From assembly GCA_036346275.1 (NCBI GenBank), contig CM070713.1:72842382-72906381 (forward strand): a DNA stretch of 64,000 nucleotides, in the 5' to 3' direction. A model generated the notes under the pieces. That model was not told where the DNA came from. It made no database searches and saw only the letters and a program-made list of their open reading frames with translations. The stretch is from Otatea glauca. Its lineage: Eukaryota; Streptophyta; Magnoliopsida; Poales; Poaceae. Each line of letters opens with the position of its first letter. Position 1 is the stretch's first letter. The position numbers were made by a program, and so were the translations under genes. This document shows, in pieces, positions 23,254-34,747 of the stretch.

Positions 23254-25480
23254 GTTGTGTGCGACAGGCTGAGCTCATTCAAGATTCCCTCCCCAGCCTA
23301 AAAAAAATCGACAGCATCAGATTTTTTGTTGCACCCCTCTTAATAATAAGATATATGGCAAAGCACAGATTTTAAAGCAGTTAAATCTTCTTCTCTCACC
23401 CAATATATATCATGTAAGGGATGTTATAGATGCTATACGATATCAGATGCTATAAATTTTTTTTTCCAGCTAGCCTAACCCAAGCCCATGTGGAAACACA
23501 GGTGGTAAGCTTCTGTCGTGGGATGCAGTCACGCACAAGGATCAAAATTTCGTCAAAAACCATGAAATCCAAATTACTAGCCGAATTAAAAAATTTAAAT
23601 TGCTACAGTAGTTTCATTTTTGGCGAAACTTCACCCAAACCGGCCAAAATTTTGGGATTTGAAATCGGATTTTGCTGTTTTATGGCCGGATTTGGTTCAA
23701 TAACCCTTAATAAAGTCATCTTTTATGAAAAATTGTTGAAAAACTGAATTTTTGAGATATTTTAAAATTTTGGCAGAAACACTGTCAAATTTTTATAAAA
23801 TTATATAAGCTTGATAATGATCTTAAAAATTTATGGCACTATCTTTAGTAGTTTTTGATAATACATAAAAAATTTAAAAATAATTTAACTTAATTTTTTA
23901 TCTTTAAAAATAAAAAACTGAATGAACATAATTGGCATAGCAACCTTGTCAGAATTTTATAAATTTTCTCGTGTGTGATCATGATACAAAATTTTTATGA
24001 GAGCTTAATAATTTTCGAGTACCATTCTGTAATTTTTTTTAAAAAAGCTTAGTTAAATATATATAAGCATTAAACTTCATTTGTTATATTTCAAAAATCA
24101 AAAAGAGAAAGAACATAAATGGTAGAGTGCTTTGTAAGAATTTTATAAATTCATTGGAGTGTAATCATAATTCAAAATTTTTATGAGATCTTAAGAATTT
24201 GCTTAGCAAAAAAGGTATTGATTATTAGGCTTTTATCATGATGTAGCACTGTCAGAATTTTTAAAAATTATTTAAGCATGACCATCATATTAAAATTTTA
24301 TAGAAATATTAATTTTACATCAGGACCATTAAAAAATTTCAAATTTTTCTAACGTGGTTTGAACCATTTTTCATTTTGTTCAAAATTACCGGTAAGCATT
24401 TTAACAGGATAGTAGCACTGTTCGAATTTTTAAAAATTCATGAAGCTTGATCATAATCTGAAAATTTTATGAGAACATTGGTGATGCGTCATAACCATTC
24501 AAAAAAATTCAAAATTTTCTAACGTAGTTTGAACTATTTTTCATTCAGTTCAAACTTGCCGGTCAGCGTTTTATCAGGACAGTAAATTTTTTTGACTTTT
24601 TAAATTTCCTTAGACTTGATAATCATCTGAAAGTTTTATGGAAACATCATTGATATCTCAGGAACCTCCACAAAAAAATTCAAAAATTTTCGACATCGTT
24701 TGAACTATTTTTTGTTCAGTTGAAATTTATCGAAATTTCGCCAATTTTGTCCGAAATTCGGTCCAAAAATTCCGAATTTGAATTTTTATTTTTGAATTTC
24801 GTCCAGATTTTATATGAAATAACGAGATTTCGCCAAAATTTTGGATTTCGATCATCAGTATAATTTTATCCAAAATGAAATTTAAATCCCTGTCACACAC
24901 ACCTCGAGGTGTATCCACACCAACGAAACAACATCTTTTATGTCTGGATATCCCTTCTCCCTCCTAATGCAAGCAACTAAACAACATCCCACTTTAGCCT
25001 AGCCTAACAAATACAACTAACCAAACAAGACTATCTTGCATCCACTCATCTAGATCAAGATCATCCCGGATGCTTGTATGAGCCAGGCTAGAGAGATACA
25101 GTCAACTAAACACACTCTGAAGCACACATTGTTTAAACTTTTTAAAAAGGGGTGTGCACTTTAATTAACCTTTTGCACCATAAATAGTCAAGATACACAT
25201 ATTTGCAAAGATACAGAACACTAATCCACAATTGAACGCCATTCAATTACATTTAGAGATAGAATAACAAACAGATCAAAACAATCACATGATAGAACAA
25301 TATGATTTTTCTCATTCAACCAAATGGAAAAAACGAATGTCACTAATCACTAAGATTTCAACTTACCTATTTTATTGAGTGCCTATACTCTTAATTCATT
25401 GAATAATAAAGTAATTCATTGAATCAAACAACTACAGAATAATTTTTTGCTTGATTGTGTTGCACATTGCTGCCATGCTC
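23254..25480. other. Intergenic, mostly AT-rich repeat
   Basis: The main content is the array at 23520-24870 (listed separately). From 24880 to 25480 the DNA is AT-rich with no recognisable feature; it probably forms the 3' flank of the laccase pseudogene. Confidence 0.5.
23520..24870. repeat. AT-rich degenerate tandem array, unit about 170 bp
   Basis: Six diverged units start near 23773, 23940, 24125, 24240, 24413 and 24582. Each has a phrase like gcactgtcagaattttt-aaaaatt, then a gat(c)atcat phrase, then aaaattttatg, and a 3' part with gtttgaactatttttcatt. Both outer edges have aaatttcg(t/c)caaaa motifs in opposite orientations, suggesting an element with inverted ends. It was not assigned to a known superfamily. 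Confidence 0.55.
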
Positions 25481-26660
25481 CATGAAACCACACGGTCATT
25501 AGCGCTTAGGCGTGCCAGGAGGAGCCCGCATCATTTTAGCCTCCGGGGTCTTGCCACATGGCGCGCGATCAAAGTGGCAATGCATGAGCCACACACACCT
25601 AAACAAGCAAAAGTTAATGAAATTTGCATATAAACACCTCCCAAACAAAAGTTACAAAACGGAGGCCGTATTCTGGTATGGCGCGCAAGTCGCCCTAGTT
25701 GTAGGTGGGCGGGTCATTGCGCTCGTCGAAGTTACCAAACCATCGTCCCGTCCCACCACATAGAAACTGATGAACGTGCATGCATGGGGTGGTTCTCGGC
25801 GCCGAGGTTGGACTTGTCCTGGAACACCGCACACCTCCACCACGGAGCCGTACGTACTCCAGAACCTTCACATCGGTGCCGCGCTTTGTGAACGAGAGCT
25901 CCGTGGGGACGTTGTCGCCGGTGAAGTTGAAGAACAAGGGCGGCCTGTTGGGGAAGTCCGTCTCGTACACACCGGAGATGGAGCTGTAGTAGGCGTCGAG
26001 GATGTCGACGTACGGATTCGCGAAGCCGACATTATTGAGGGCTCGCCGCGAGTCGCTTACCGTCGGGGCCGTCTCACTTCTCGTTGAACTTGCAGGGATC
26101 ATGTTGGTGTCAATGGTGACAAGAGCATGCGCTCGTCCACGTGCGTCACCCAGTGGTGGAGCACGAAAAAATTCTATAGAGGTACAAACTTTACACGTAC
26201 AAAGTTATAGTCTTGTAAAATAGTTTTGTAACATCATAAATCCAACACATATATTTAAAATTTGCTAATGGTATAATACAAATAGTTGAAAAGTCTTAAA
26301 AATCTCAAACTATTAAAATCAGAATCAATTCAATCAATAAATTTAACATATTGAAGAGATAATCTGGTGCTGTTGTTGAACGGGATGTTGGTGTTGGACG
26401 CGAACGTCCTCGCGGCCTTGTAGTACCGTCCGTTGGATGACGAGCCGTCCGTGACGCTGTCGGCCTTGAGCAGCACGGTCTTGGTCCGGCGTGCCTGCAT
26501 ACATGGCGCGTGTCATTGTTGCGCGAGAACGTTAACGGAGTAGGTGAAGAAATTGCAGGAGAAGTACGTAAACGGCCGGGCTAACTTACCAGTGGATGGT
26601 GATGTTTTTATCGCCTTGGTTGTAGACGTTGACGACGACGACATAGCTCTTGCGAGCGTA

Positions 26661-26665
26661 GATGA
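26661..26665. other. Target-site duplication GATGA (left, Copia 1)
   Basis: The same five bases occur at 33179-33183 after the right LTR. They mark insertion into laccase exon 2. Confidence 0.95.
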
Positions 26666-27743
26666 TGTTGGAAATATTAGGAATTTTCTCAATATTTTAA
26701 TCTACAGAATTACGTAAATCATGATTAAATAAAGATGCATTTTTTGTTCAAAGCCAAAGGTACTAGATAACAAATTATCTATCTCATACGCAAAGACTAA
26801 TGAACAAGAAATCAGCATGAATAAAACACGGTATAAGTTAATATACCCTTGAGCGGTGCCACCGTTAGCGCAGCGCGAGCGGTATTCTCGTTCGCCATGA
26901 CGGTCGAAGTAGAGCGATCACGGGTTGTCGCGATGAAGCGTTGGTGCGATGAAGAGGTTGATGCGGTGCGGAACGCGTTGCGGTCGCGGATGCGCTTCGG
27001 GAACACCTTCGGCGATCGCGTGGTCGCTCCCAAAACCTTATCGGCCTTCTATCTCGAGCAAGATCTCAAGAAGGCGAGGTTGGAGGCTGCTCCCTCTGCT
27101 ACTTGTGCGGCGCAAAAACAGAGGCGGGAATGCAAGGACAGAGAACAAAGGATGAATGGAGTCTGCGTGGGAGAGTTCTGCGGTGAAGAAAAGCACGGCC
27201 GTGGCTCTCCTTATATAGCCTCGCGACATGCAGCGGCGAGGAGCCGACCATTACCGACCATCAACTCAAGTAGCCGTTACGATGGCAAGCGACCATTATG
27301 CGACCATCAACCACGTCGTTCACGTAATGGCGGCGGCGATTCGATCACATTAATCACTGCGGTTCTTGGTCATATTGACTCTTGAAGCGGCAAAACAAAC
27401 CGCGCCCGCCAAAGCACATCACGTCCGGCGGCTGCTGCTGCTGCGCGCGCGTGCGCCACGTCCACGTCTCATCTCGTCTCGTCTCGTCTCGTCTCGACTC
27501 GCACACACACTCGCACACACACACGCCTCGCCTCGGCTCGGCTCGGCGCGCAGTGTGTGTAGCACGACTTTACCCTTTTCCACCTTGCTAATTGAGAGAC
27601 ACACAACTCAACTATTTAAGTTGGTCAAACCTTCTCTCAATTACCCATATGGTACTAAACCAATTTCATGACTCCTAGTATTCTAATGGGCCTTTTGGAA
27701 TTTCTATTAAATTAATTATGGGCCATCCCATAATAATCTAACA
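26666..27743 (-). repeat. Copia 1 LTR (3' LTR in element orientation)
   Basis: It matches 32161-33178 over most of its length with many small indels. It contains a variable stretch of ctcgtctcgtctcg and cacacac runs near 27470-27530. Terminal dinucleotides are TG and CA. Confidence 0.93.
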
Positions 27744-28309
27744 ATCCCCACCAAATTTCAAAGACACATTTGAAATACTCTCGATTCAATGTAGTTTGAT
27801 ATACCGGTTTTCGATGGAAGCTGTTAAGTTGAACTTCCATCTAGAACAAAAGTTACACTCATCCACAATGAACAATGGACTATGCCTTGAATTGTGAGTT
27901 TGTGCGAACAAGTTTCACCAAAGTCCTTATCGATACTAGGTGCTAAATGCATCCCCTCGGTTTGGAGCTTATAAGTCATACTCCTTAGCCTTTCATGAGC
28001 CTCTAGAGATCACCCAATCTCATAGGCTGTGACTAGCGATCGAACTCGTATAGGTGTATTCCTCATAAGATGTTACGTAGGACAACATCTACCTTATCAA
28101 AGCCACTCGGAATACATTAAGGTATAACCAACCTGCCATACGAGAATAGGAGAGTTATTACATCTCAAGCGGAGTGGGCTAAATGCAGATGTACTCTCCT
28201 CTCGGCCGATCACTAGCTTGTCTCAACATCCTAATTCACGGGATCTCCGATCAAATAGGATGAGTTACCACTAAGACATGACTTTATGTGGGTCTCAAGC
28301 CCATCTCCT

Positions 28310-31300
28310 CGATGCTTCATCTATCACATTCGTGATAGTCCCTTTGTAAAAGGATCGCCAAGTTTTTAGCCGTCGGATATAATCCAACGCTATAACTCGG
28401 AGTTTCTCATTTTCTGACAGACTTCAACCGCCTCTTAACGTGCCTTGATGACTTCATGTTATCCTTAGAATCGTTCACCTTGACAATCACCGTCGATTGT
28501 CACAGTTCAAAAGAATAGCGAGCACCGGTTTCTCAACTACGGTAAGTCCTTCACAAGTTCACGCGACGATCGGCTTCCACGAGGCGGTATCTAATCTTGT
28601 GAGTTACGCTTCCATTGTAGACCTCGTTAAGATGGTGCGCTTGCAAGACTTCAAAAGCGACTCCACCACCCAATGTGAACACATATCCACTTGTGGCTTT
28701 TATTTCATCGACATCGGATATCCGGTTTGAATCACTATAACCCTCAATTACCTAGGGTACCGGTGTAGTGAATTCCATAACTTGATGTCCCTTTTAGATA
28801 GCGCATTACTCTCTCAAGAGCATGCCAATGATTATCTCCCGGGTTTGAGACAAACCGGCTTAGTTTGCTCACAGCAAACGAGATATCAGGCCTTGTTGCA
28901 CTAGCTAAATACATCAACGAACCAATGATTTGGGAATATCTCAATTGATCCTTTGCTATTCGTTGGTTCTTTCGTAATAGCACACTTGGATCATACGGCG
29001 TTGGAGCAGGTTTGCAATCGCTATAGCCAAAGCGACTCAACACCTTTTCCACATAATGGGACTGCTCAAGAGTAATCCCACCGTCACCTTCTCTTAACAA
29101 TTTAATGTTTAAGATGATATCCGCTACTCCCAAATCTTTCATTTCAAAGTTTTTAGACAAGAAGTCCTTGACTTCCTTAATCACATTAAGGTTCGTCCCA
29201 AAGATCAGTATGTCATCAACATACAGACACGTAATCACTCCTTCACCCCCACCATAGCGGTAATACACATATTTGTCGACTTCATTCACAACAAAGCGTG
29301 AGATGTTAAAGTTCTGTCGAACTTCTCGTGCCACTGCTTAGGTGCTTGCTTAAGGCCATACAAAGACTTCAACAACATACACACTTTTCCTTCATGACCC
29401 TTTACTACAAATCCATCAGGCTGATCCATATAGATTTCCTCTTCCAACTCTCCATTAAGGAAAGCCGTCTTTACATCCATCGATGGATGATCGGATCGTA
29501 GGAGGCGACCAAAGACGGTAGCACTCTAATAGTGGTCAATCGCAACGGTGAGTAAGTATCAAAGAAGTCCTCGCCTTCTTTCAGGTATAACCCTTGGCCA
29601 CAAGCCTTGCCTTGTACTTTTCAATCGTACCATCAGGCCTTAGCTTTTTCTTGAACACCCACTTACATCCTACAGGTTTACACCCATATGGACGTTCAAC
29701 AACTTCCCAAGTTCCATTGCTCAAGATGGAATTCATCTCACTCTGGACCGCTTCCTTCCAATAGTCAGCGTCCTGCGATGAATAAGCCTCCTTAATGGTT
29801 TTTGGAGTATCATCCACTAGATATACAATGAAGTCATCACCAAAAGACTTTGTAGTCCTTAGTCTCTTACTCTTACGAGTTACTTCATTGCCCTCATCTA
29901 TTGGATTTTCCTCAAAAATGGGCTCAATTTGTATAGGAGTGGAAGGTTTAGGAGAGAAGATAGATTCTTGGCGGATGAGCTAAGTGTCTCTTTCATAGGA
30001 AATAAGTCCTCAAAGAATGTGGCATCATTGGACTCAAAATTGTACCTTCATTCATATCGGTACTCAGTTTCACTATTAAGAATCTATATCCTCTGTTGTG
30101 AAAAGCATAACCAATGAAGACACAATCAACGGTTTTGGTCCAAGTTTACGCTTCTTTGGGATAGGCACATTCACTTTAGCCAAACACCCCAAATGCGTAA
30201 ATAAGAGAAATTTAATCTTTTCCTCTCCCATTCCTCGAATGGTGTGATTTCTTTATTCTTTGTAGGAACCTGTTTAGGACATGACAAGCGATCAATATAG
30301 CCTCACCCCACCATTCCTTGGAAAGTCCATTTGTTTCTAACATGGCGTTAACCATCTCGGTTAGAGTACGGTTCTTTCTTTCGGCAACCCCATTTGATTG
30401 GGGCGAATAGGGATCGTCCTCTCATGGATTATTCCATGTTCCTCACAGAATAAATTAAACTCATTAGAAAAGTATTCTCCACCACGATCGACCTAACCCG
30501 TTTGATTTTTCTCTCAAGTTGGTTCTCGACTTGACTTTATAGATCTTAAAATAGTGAAAAGCCTCATCTTTTGACTTTAATAAATACACATAGCAATATC
30601 TAGTAGAATCATCAATCAAAGTCATGAAATACCTCTTACTACCCTTTGTCAACTCCGTTCATCTCGCATAAATCGGTATGAACTAGTTCTATGGTGCCAA
30701 ATTTCTCGCCTCGGTGCCTTGTGAGGCTTGCGAGGTTGCTTAGATTGCACACACACTTGACACTTAGAACCTTTGACTTGGGTAAATTTTGGGATTAAAT
30801 TCATCTTGGCTAACCGCATCATGCAACCAAGATTAATATGACAAAGTCGTGAATGCCAAACATCAGTCTCATGATTACAAACATGATTCACAATTTTATT
30901 CATGTCCGTCAAAGACAAGCGAAACAAGCCTCGCTCTCATAGCCTTTTCAATAAAAGTTCCAATTTTAGAAACAACACATTTATTGGATTCAAAACTAGC
31001 TTAAAACCATCTCTACACAATAGAGACCGGCGACAAGGTTTTTATTTATCACGGGCACGTGATGCACGTTCCTCGATCGACGACTTTTCTGAAGTAAACT
31101 TCAAGTCAATGTGCCGACTCCACGTACAAATGCTGCGACCCATTCCCCATCAACACGAGGTAGCCCTGCGACACTGGTAAGAAGAGAATAAGGATCTGTC
31201 AAGACAAACATGTATATTGGCCCCGTGTCAATCCACCAATCAGTGAGCGACATCTTGATAGAGCGGTAGGTATTGAAACATACCCGGATGTTCCTCCTCG

Positions 31301-32150
31301 GTATTGCCAATAACAACGTTAGCGGACTTTTACGCTTATTGTCTTTGCGATCGGGGCAATCCTTTGCCCAATGATCGATACCATTCTGAGACAAAGCGTT
31401 TCCCTTTCCTTTATTCTTCTTCTTCTTGAAGCTAGTAGTTTGAGCGGCCTTGTTCTTGTTCTCAAGCTTTTGGACTTATTTTTATTCTTCTTGTTGAATT
31501 GAAAGATTTTCTTTTGTACCACATTGGCACTAGAACTTTCTTTCCCACGTATATCTTTTGCCCTCGCTTTCTCCTCAACATTTAGAGACCCAATGAGACC
31601 AAAGAACGCGAACTCTTGTCTCTTGTGTTTTAGAGTAGTGGCAAAATCCCTCCAAGAAGGTGGCGGCTTAGCTATGATGCATCCCGCCATACAAACTTGT
31701 CGGGTAATGCACATGTAAAATTCTCAAGTTCTTTCGCAAAAGCTTGAACCTCATGAGCATGTTCTACTACAGAGTGGTCATCAACCATCTTGTAGTCATG
31801 AAGCTGCTCCATGACATAGAGTTATTTGCCAGCGTCGAGAGACTCGAATTTTGCCTCAAGTGCATCCACATTTCTTTACCACTTGGCAAAATCATGTACA
31901 CATCAACAAGATTTTCTCCAAGAACACTAATCACGGCACCTCTGAACAAGTTATCGCGGTAGTGAAGGCACTCTCACCTGCTCGGGAGAGAGCCCACCCT
32001 CAGTCGTGGTTTGCCTTGCGCAGCGTGATACACGTTCATGGCGATCAACCACAAAATCATCTTGGCGCATAGCGCTTGTAATTTGCGCCGTCAAATATAG
32101 TTGGCTTAGCGCGCGCGTAAAATCGATGGTTGTAAAATTCCTAGGATAAG
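28310..32150 (-). pseudogene. Copia 1 gag-pol remnants
   Basis: Broken frames on the minus strand encode, in order: a gag remnant (31740-32150); gag C-terminus and knuckle region (31100-31720, with a protease WWIDTG phrase near 31220); the integrase zinc region (HSRLCHINLGCMMRL, 30700-30880) and core (DDSTRYCYVYLLKSK, near 30600); reverse transcriptase (28744-29817, with CLYVDDILIFGT near 29220); and RNase H text (28310-28740). At least six frameshifts are needed to join the pieces. No functional polyprotein can be produced. Confidence 0.9.
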
Positions 32151-32160
32151 GTTTTTGGAT

Positions 32161-33178
32161 TGTTGGAAATATTAGGAATTTTCTCAATATTTTAATCCAC
32201 AATTACGTAAATCATGATTAAACAAAGATGCATTTTTGTTCAAAGCCAAAGGTACTAGATAACAAATTATCTATCTCATACGCAAAGACTAATGAACAAG
32301 AAATCGGCATGAATAAAACACGGTATAAGTTAATATACCCTTGGCCGGTGCCACCGTTAGCGCAGCAGGTAATATTCTCGTTCGCCATGACGGGTGAAGT
32401 AAGCGATCACGAGGTTGTCGCGATGAAGCGTTAGTGCGATGAAGAGGTTGATGCGGTCTGAGACGCGTTGCGTCTGCGAATGCGCTTCGGGAACACCTTC
32501 GGCGATCGCGTGGTCGCTCCCCAAAAACCTTATCGGCCTTCTATCTCGAGCAAGATCTCAAGAAGGGCGAGGTTCGGAGGCTGCTCCTCTGCTACTTGTG
32601 CGCGCAAAAAGCGAGGCGGGAATGCAAGGACAACAGAACAAAGGATGAATGGAGTGCGTGGGAGAGTTCTGCGGTGAAGAAAAGCACACCGTGGCTCTCC
32701 TTATATAGCCTCGCGACATGCAGCGGCAGAGCCGGCCATTACCGACCATCAACTCGGTAGCGTTACGATGGCAAGCGACCATTATGCGACCATCAACCAC
32801 GTCCGTTACGGTGGCGGCGGCGATTCTGGTCACATTAATCACTGCGATTCTTGGTCATATTGACTCATGAAGCGGCAAAACAAACCGCTCGCCCGGCACA
32901 TCACGCGTGCGTCATCGCCACGTCACGTCTCGACTCGACTCGACTCGACTCGACTGACTGCGCACACGGCACGGCTCGGCTCGGCAGCGCGTGTGGCATG
33001 ACCTTTACCCTTTTCCACCTTGCTAATTGAGAGACACACAACTCAACTATTTAAGTTGGTCAAACCTTCTCTCAATTACCCATATGGTACTAAACCAATT
33101 TCATGACTCCTAGTATTCTAATGGGCCTTTTGGAATTTCTATTAAATTAATTATGGGCCATCCCATAATAATCTAACA
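32161..33178 (-). repeat. Copia 1 LTR (5' LTR in element orientation)
   Basis: Right-hand LTR, TGTTGGAAAT...TCTAACA, followed by GATGA at 33179-33183. It is about 60 bases shorter than its partner because of scattered indels. Confidence 0.93.
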
Positions 33179-33299
33179 GATGATCGGGCCGGGGGGACGG
33201 GCCATTGACGGTGATGATGGTCTTCTGGTGGCAGTCTTGTGTAGTTAGCCTCCTTTATCTGAAAAATATCACAGGACGTATATATATCACTGGCACATA

Positions 33300-33556
33300 C
33301 TCACTACGGTCACAAATAATTGTCATTTTAAATACTAATATGATCTTCAAAAATACAGTTTTGGCTACTAATTTTCATTATAATATATTTATAAAACATA
33401 ATAAAATTATAATATTATGAAAGTACTTTTCGAGACAAATATGCAAATATGATTTTCCTGTATCCAATTTAAACATTTAAAAGATATTGACAATCAAAGT
33501 TTCAAAGTTTAGCTACACCTATATCCAAAACGACAACTATTTGTAATTGGAGGGAC
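33300..33556. mobile_element. Stowaway MITE (Tc1/Mariner type)
   Basis: The left end CTCACTACGGTCACAAATAA and right end attggagggac match the Stowaway consensus (ctccctccgt...acggagggag) with some decay. TA dinucleotides flank both ends (33298-33299 and 33557-33558). Length is 257 bp, with no coding. It lies in intron 1 of the laccase pseudogene. Confidence 0.85.
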
Positions 33557-33594
33557 TATTTCTTTTTTTGAAAGATCGCTAGCACGGGAACTTA

Positions 33595-33853
33595 TGGTCT
33601 ATTTGATTTGAAGCTAACTTTGTCACGCCTAATCTTAGTTGTGCTATATATTCTTATACTGGTGTTTGGACGTTCAATGTCATAACTGTGGCTCGCCACA
33701 CTTTCTTAGCTCCATGTCCTACACATCATAGACTCAGTTTTTTGCCAAACTTTATCACACTTGTGGCACTGAATTTTATTACGTTAAAAAGTGTGGCAAG
33801 TTAGACTTATCTAGGATTAGTTATGGTAAAATTAGGTTTAAACAAATAGACTC
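33595..33853. mobile_element. Tourist-like MITE (PIF/Harbinger type)
   Basis: The ends are inverted: ggtctatttgatttg on the left and caaatagactc on the right. Both are flanked by TTA (33592-33594 and 33854-33856), the target preference of PIF/Harbinger MITEs. Length is 259 bp, also in intron 1 of the laccase pseudogene. Confidence 0.75.
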
Positions 33854-34747
33854 TTAATTTAGCAAAACAGATTTTCCACAAGAGATGATCTAGTCCCAGG
33901 GTAGTGTGCAAGCTCCATATGTTTAGTAAAAATCACAAGGATTTCTAGAGACGAACGTGCATGATTAGTAATTAAAGTTTGTACTGCGCCTTTGTGGGAG
34001 ACAGCTATCTCAATCGTAGTATATATTTCTATTTTACGACTGCACCTGACATATGCAAATGAAGGCATGCAATTTCGTTGCCTTAAATTTTCAAAAATTA
34101 ACTTGAAAACTATTTCCTCTAGAAGAAAAACAATGTTTTCAAAACATATTTTCTTTTTTGCTGTTGCATATGGTGTGCTCTTCCACAAAATAATATTGCT
34201 GGCATGCAATCAATAACCGTGCGCGCTACGCCGCGCCGGGCAAATCACGATGATTTTTTTTTTAGAAGGACGTGCTTCGGGCCTAGGCGCAATTTTCTGG
34301 AACAACAAGGTTTTTTTTAAAAGGGTCTCGGAGCTGTAAGTGAATACGCAAAACCACGGGGACCTTCTTGTAAAAGAGCCAAGGATGACATATACATAAT
34401 GAGCCATACAAGATTTTGCGGAACCACGAGGTTTTTTCGCAAAAGAGAAGGTGGAAGGAATTGAACGTAATTTTGAATTTTATGAGGGACCTTTCTGCAA
34501 TTCAGACAACGTGGCTCTCTCGGATGGCAGAGAATCCAGCAGCTTTAGATAAGTAAACGATAGATGCGCGCATAGCCCATACACACATAGTTCTGGGACA
34601 CATGTATAAACGAAAATGCTATATGCATGCAAGTACACTTACAAAGAAATCATAGGGGTGAGTCCTGGAGCACTGAGCAGGGCTAACTGCAACTCCAAAT
34701 GTTAACACCACACCAAGTAACCAAAGCACTGCAGGTGCCTTAGCTAT

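Larger units (their letters stand above)
26666..33178 (-). mobile_element. Copia LTR retrotransposon, copy 1 (decayed)
   Basis: Two LTRs (26666-27743 and 32161-33178) begin TGTTGGAAATATTAGG and end TCTAACA on the plus strand. A 5-bp duplication GATGA flanks the element. A purine-rich tract (ttggtggggat, reverse strand) sits against the left LTR, so the element reads right to left. Internal order is gag, zinc knuckle/protease, integrase, reverse transcriptase, RNase H, the Copia order. Numerous small indels break the frames. It belongs to the same broad family as the copy at 50.8-57.2 kb, sharing the LTR half with ctatttaagttggtcaaacc. Confidence 0.95.
25505..34747 (-). pseudogene. Laccase pseudogene split by a Copia element
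   Basis: Remnants align in order with the intact laccase at 38.6-41.7 kb. Exon 1 (34643-34747) encodes a signal peptide, LWLLGVVLTFGVAVSPAQ, then YDFF at the donor. Exon 2 is in two pieces, 33184-33258 and 26590-26660, separated by a Copia insertion flanked by GATGA. Parts of exon 4 are at about 26350-26500 (TKTVLLKAD) and 25700-26150 (PPLFFNFTGDN, FDERNDPPTYN). A truncated last exon is near 25505-25595 (MHCHFDR). The expected ATG reads ATA at 34745-34747. Exon 3, with the WHG/WHAH copper ligands, is missing, and exon 2 is frame-shifted. The HPMHLHG motif is degraded. It cannot make an active multicopper oxidase. Confidence 0.9.

Noticed and set aside
22607..23375. Open frames of more than 200 codons as a protein gene
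   Set aside because: They run through the hAT inverted ends and GC-rich interior, give low-complexity protein and match no family by eye.
27470..27540. ctcgtctcg and cacacac runs as a regulatory site
   Set aside because: They are a variable simple-sequence part of the Copia 1 LTR and have shorter, diverged counterparts in the other LTRs.
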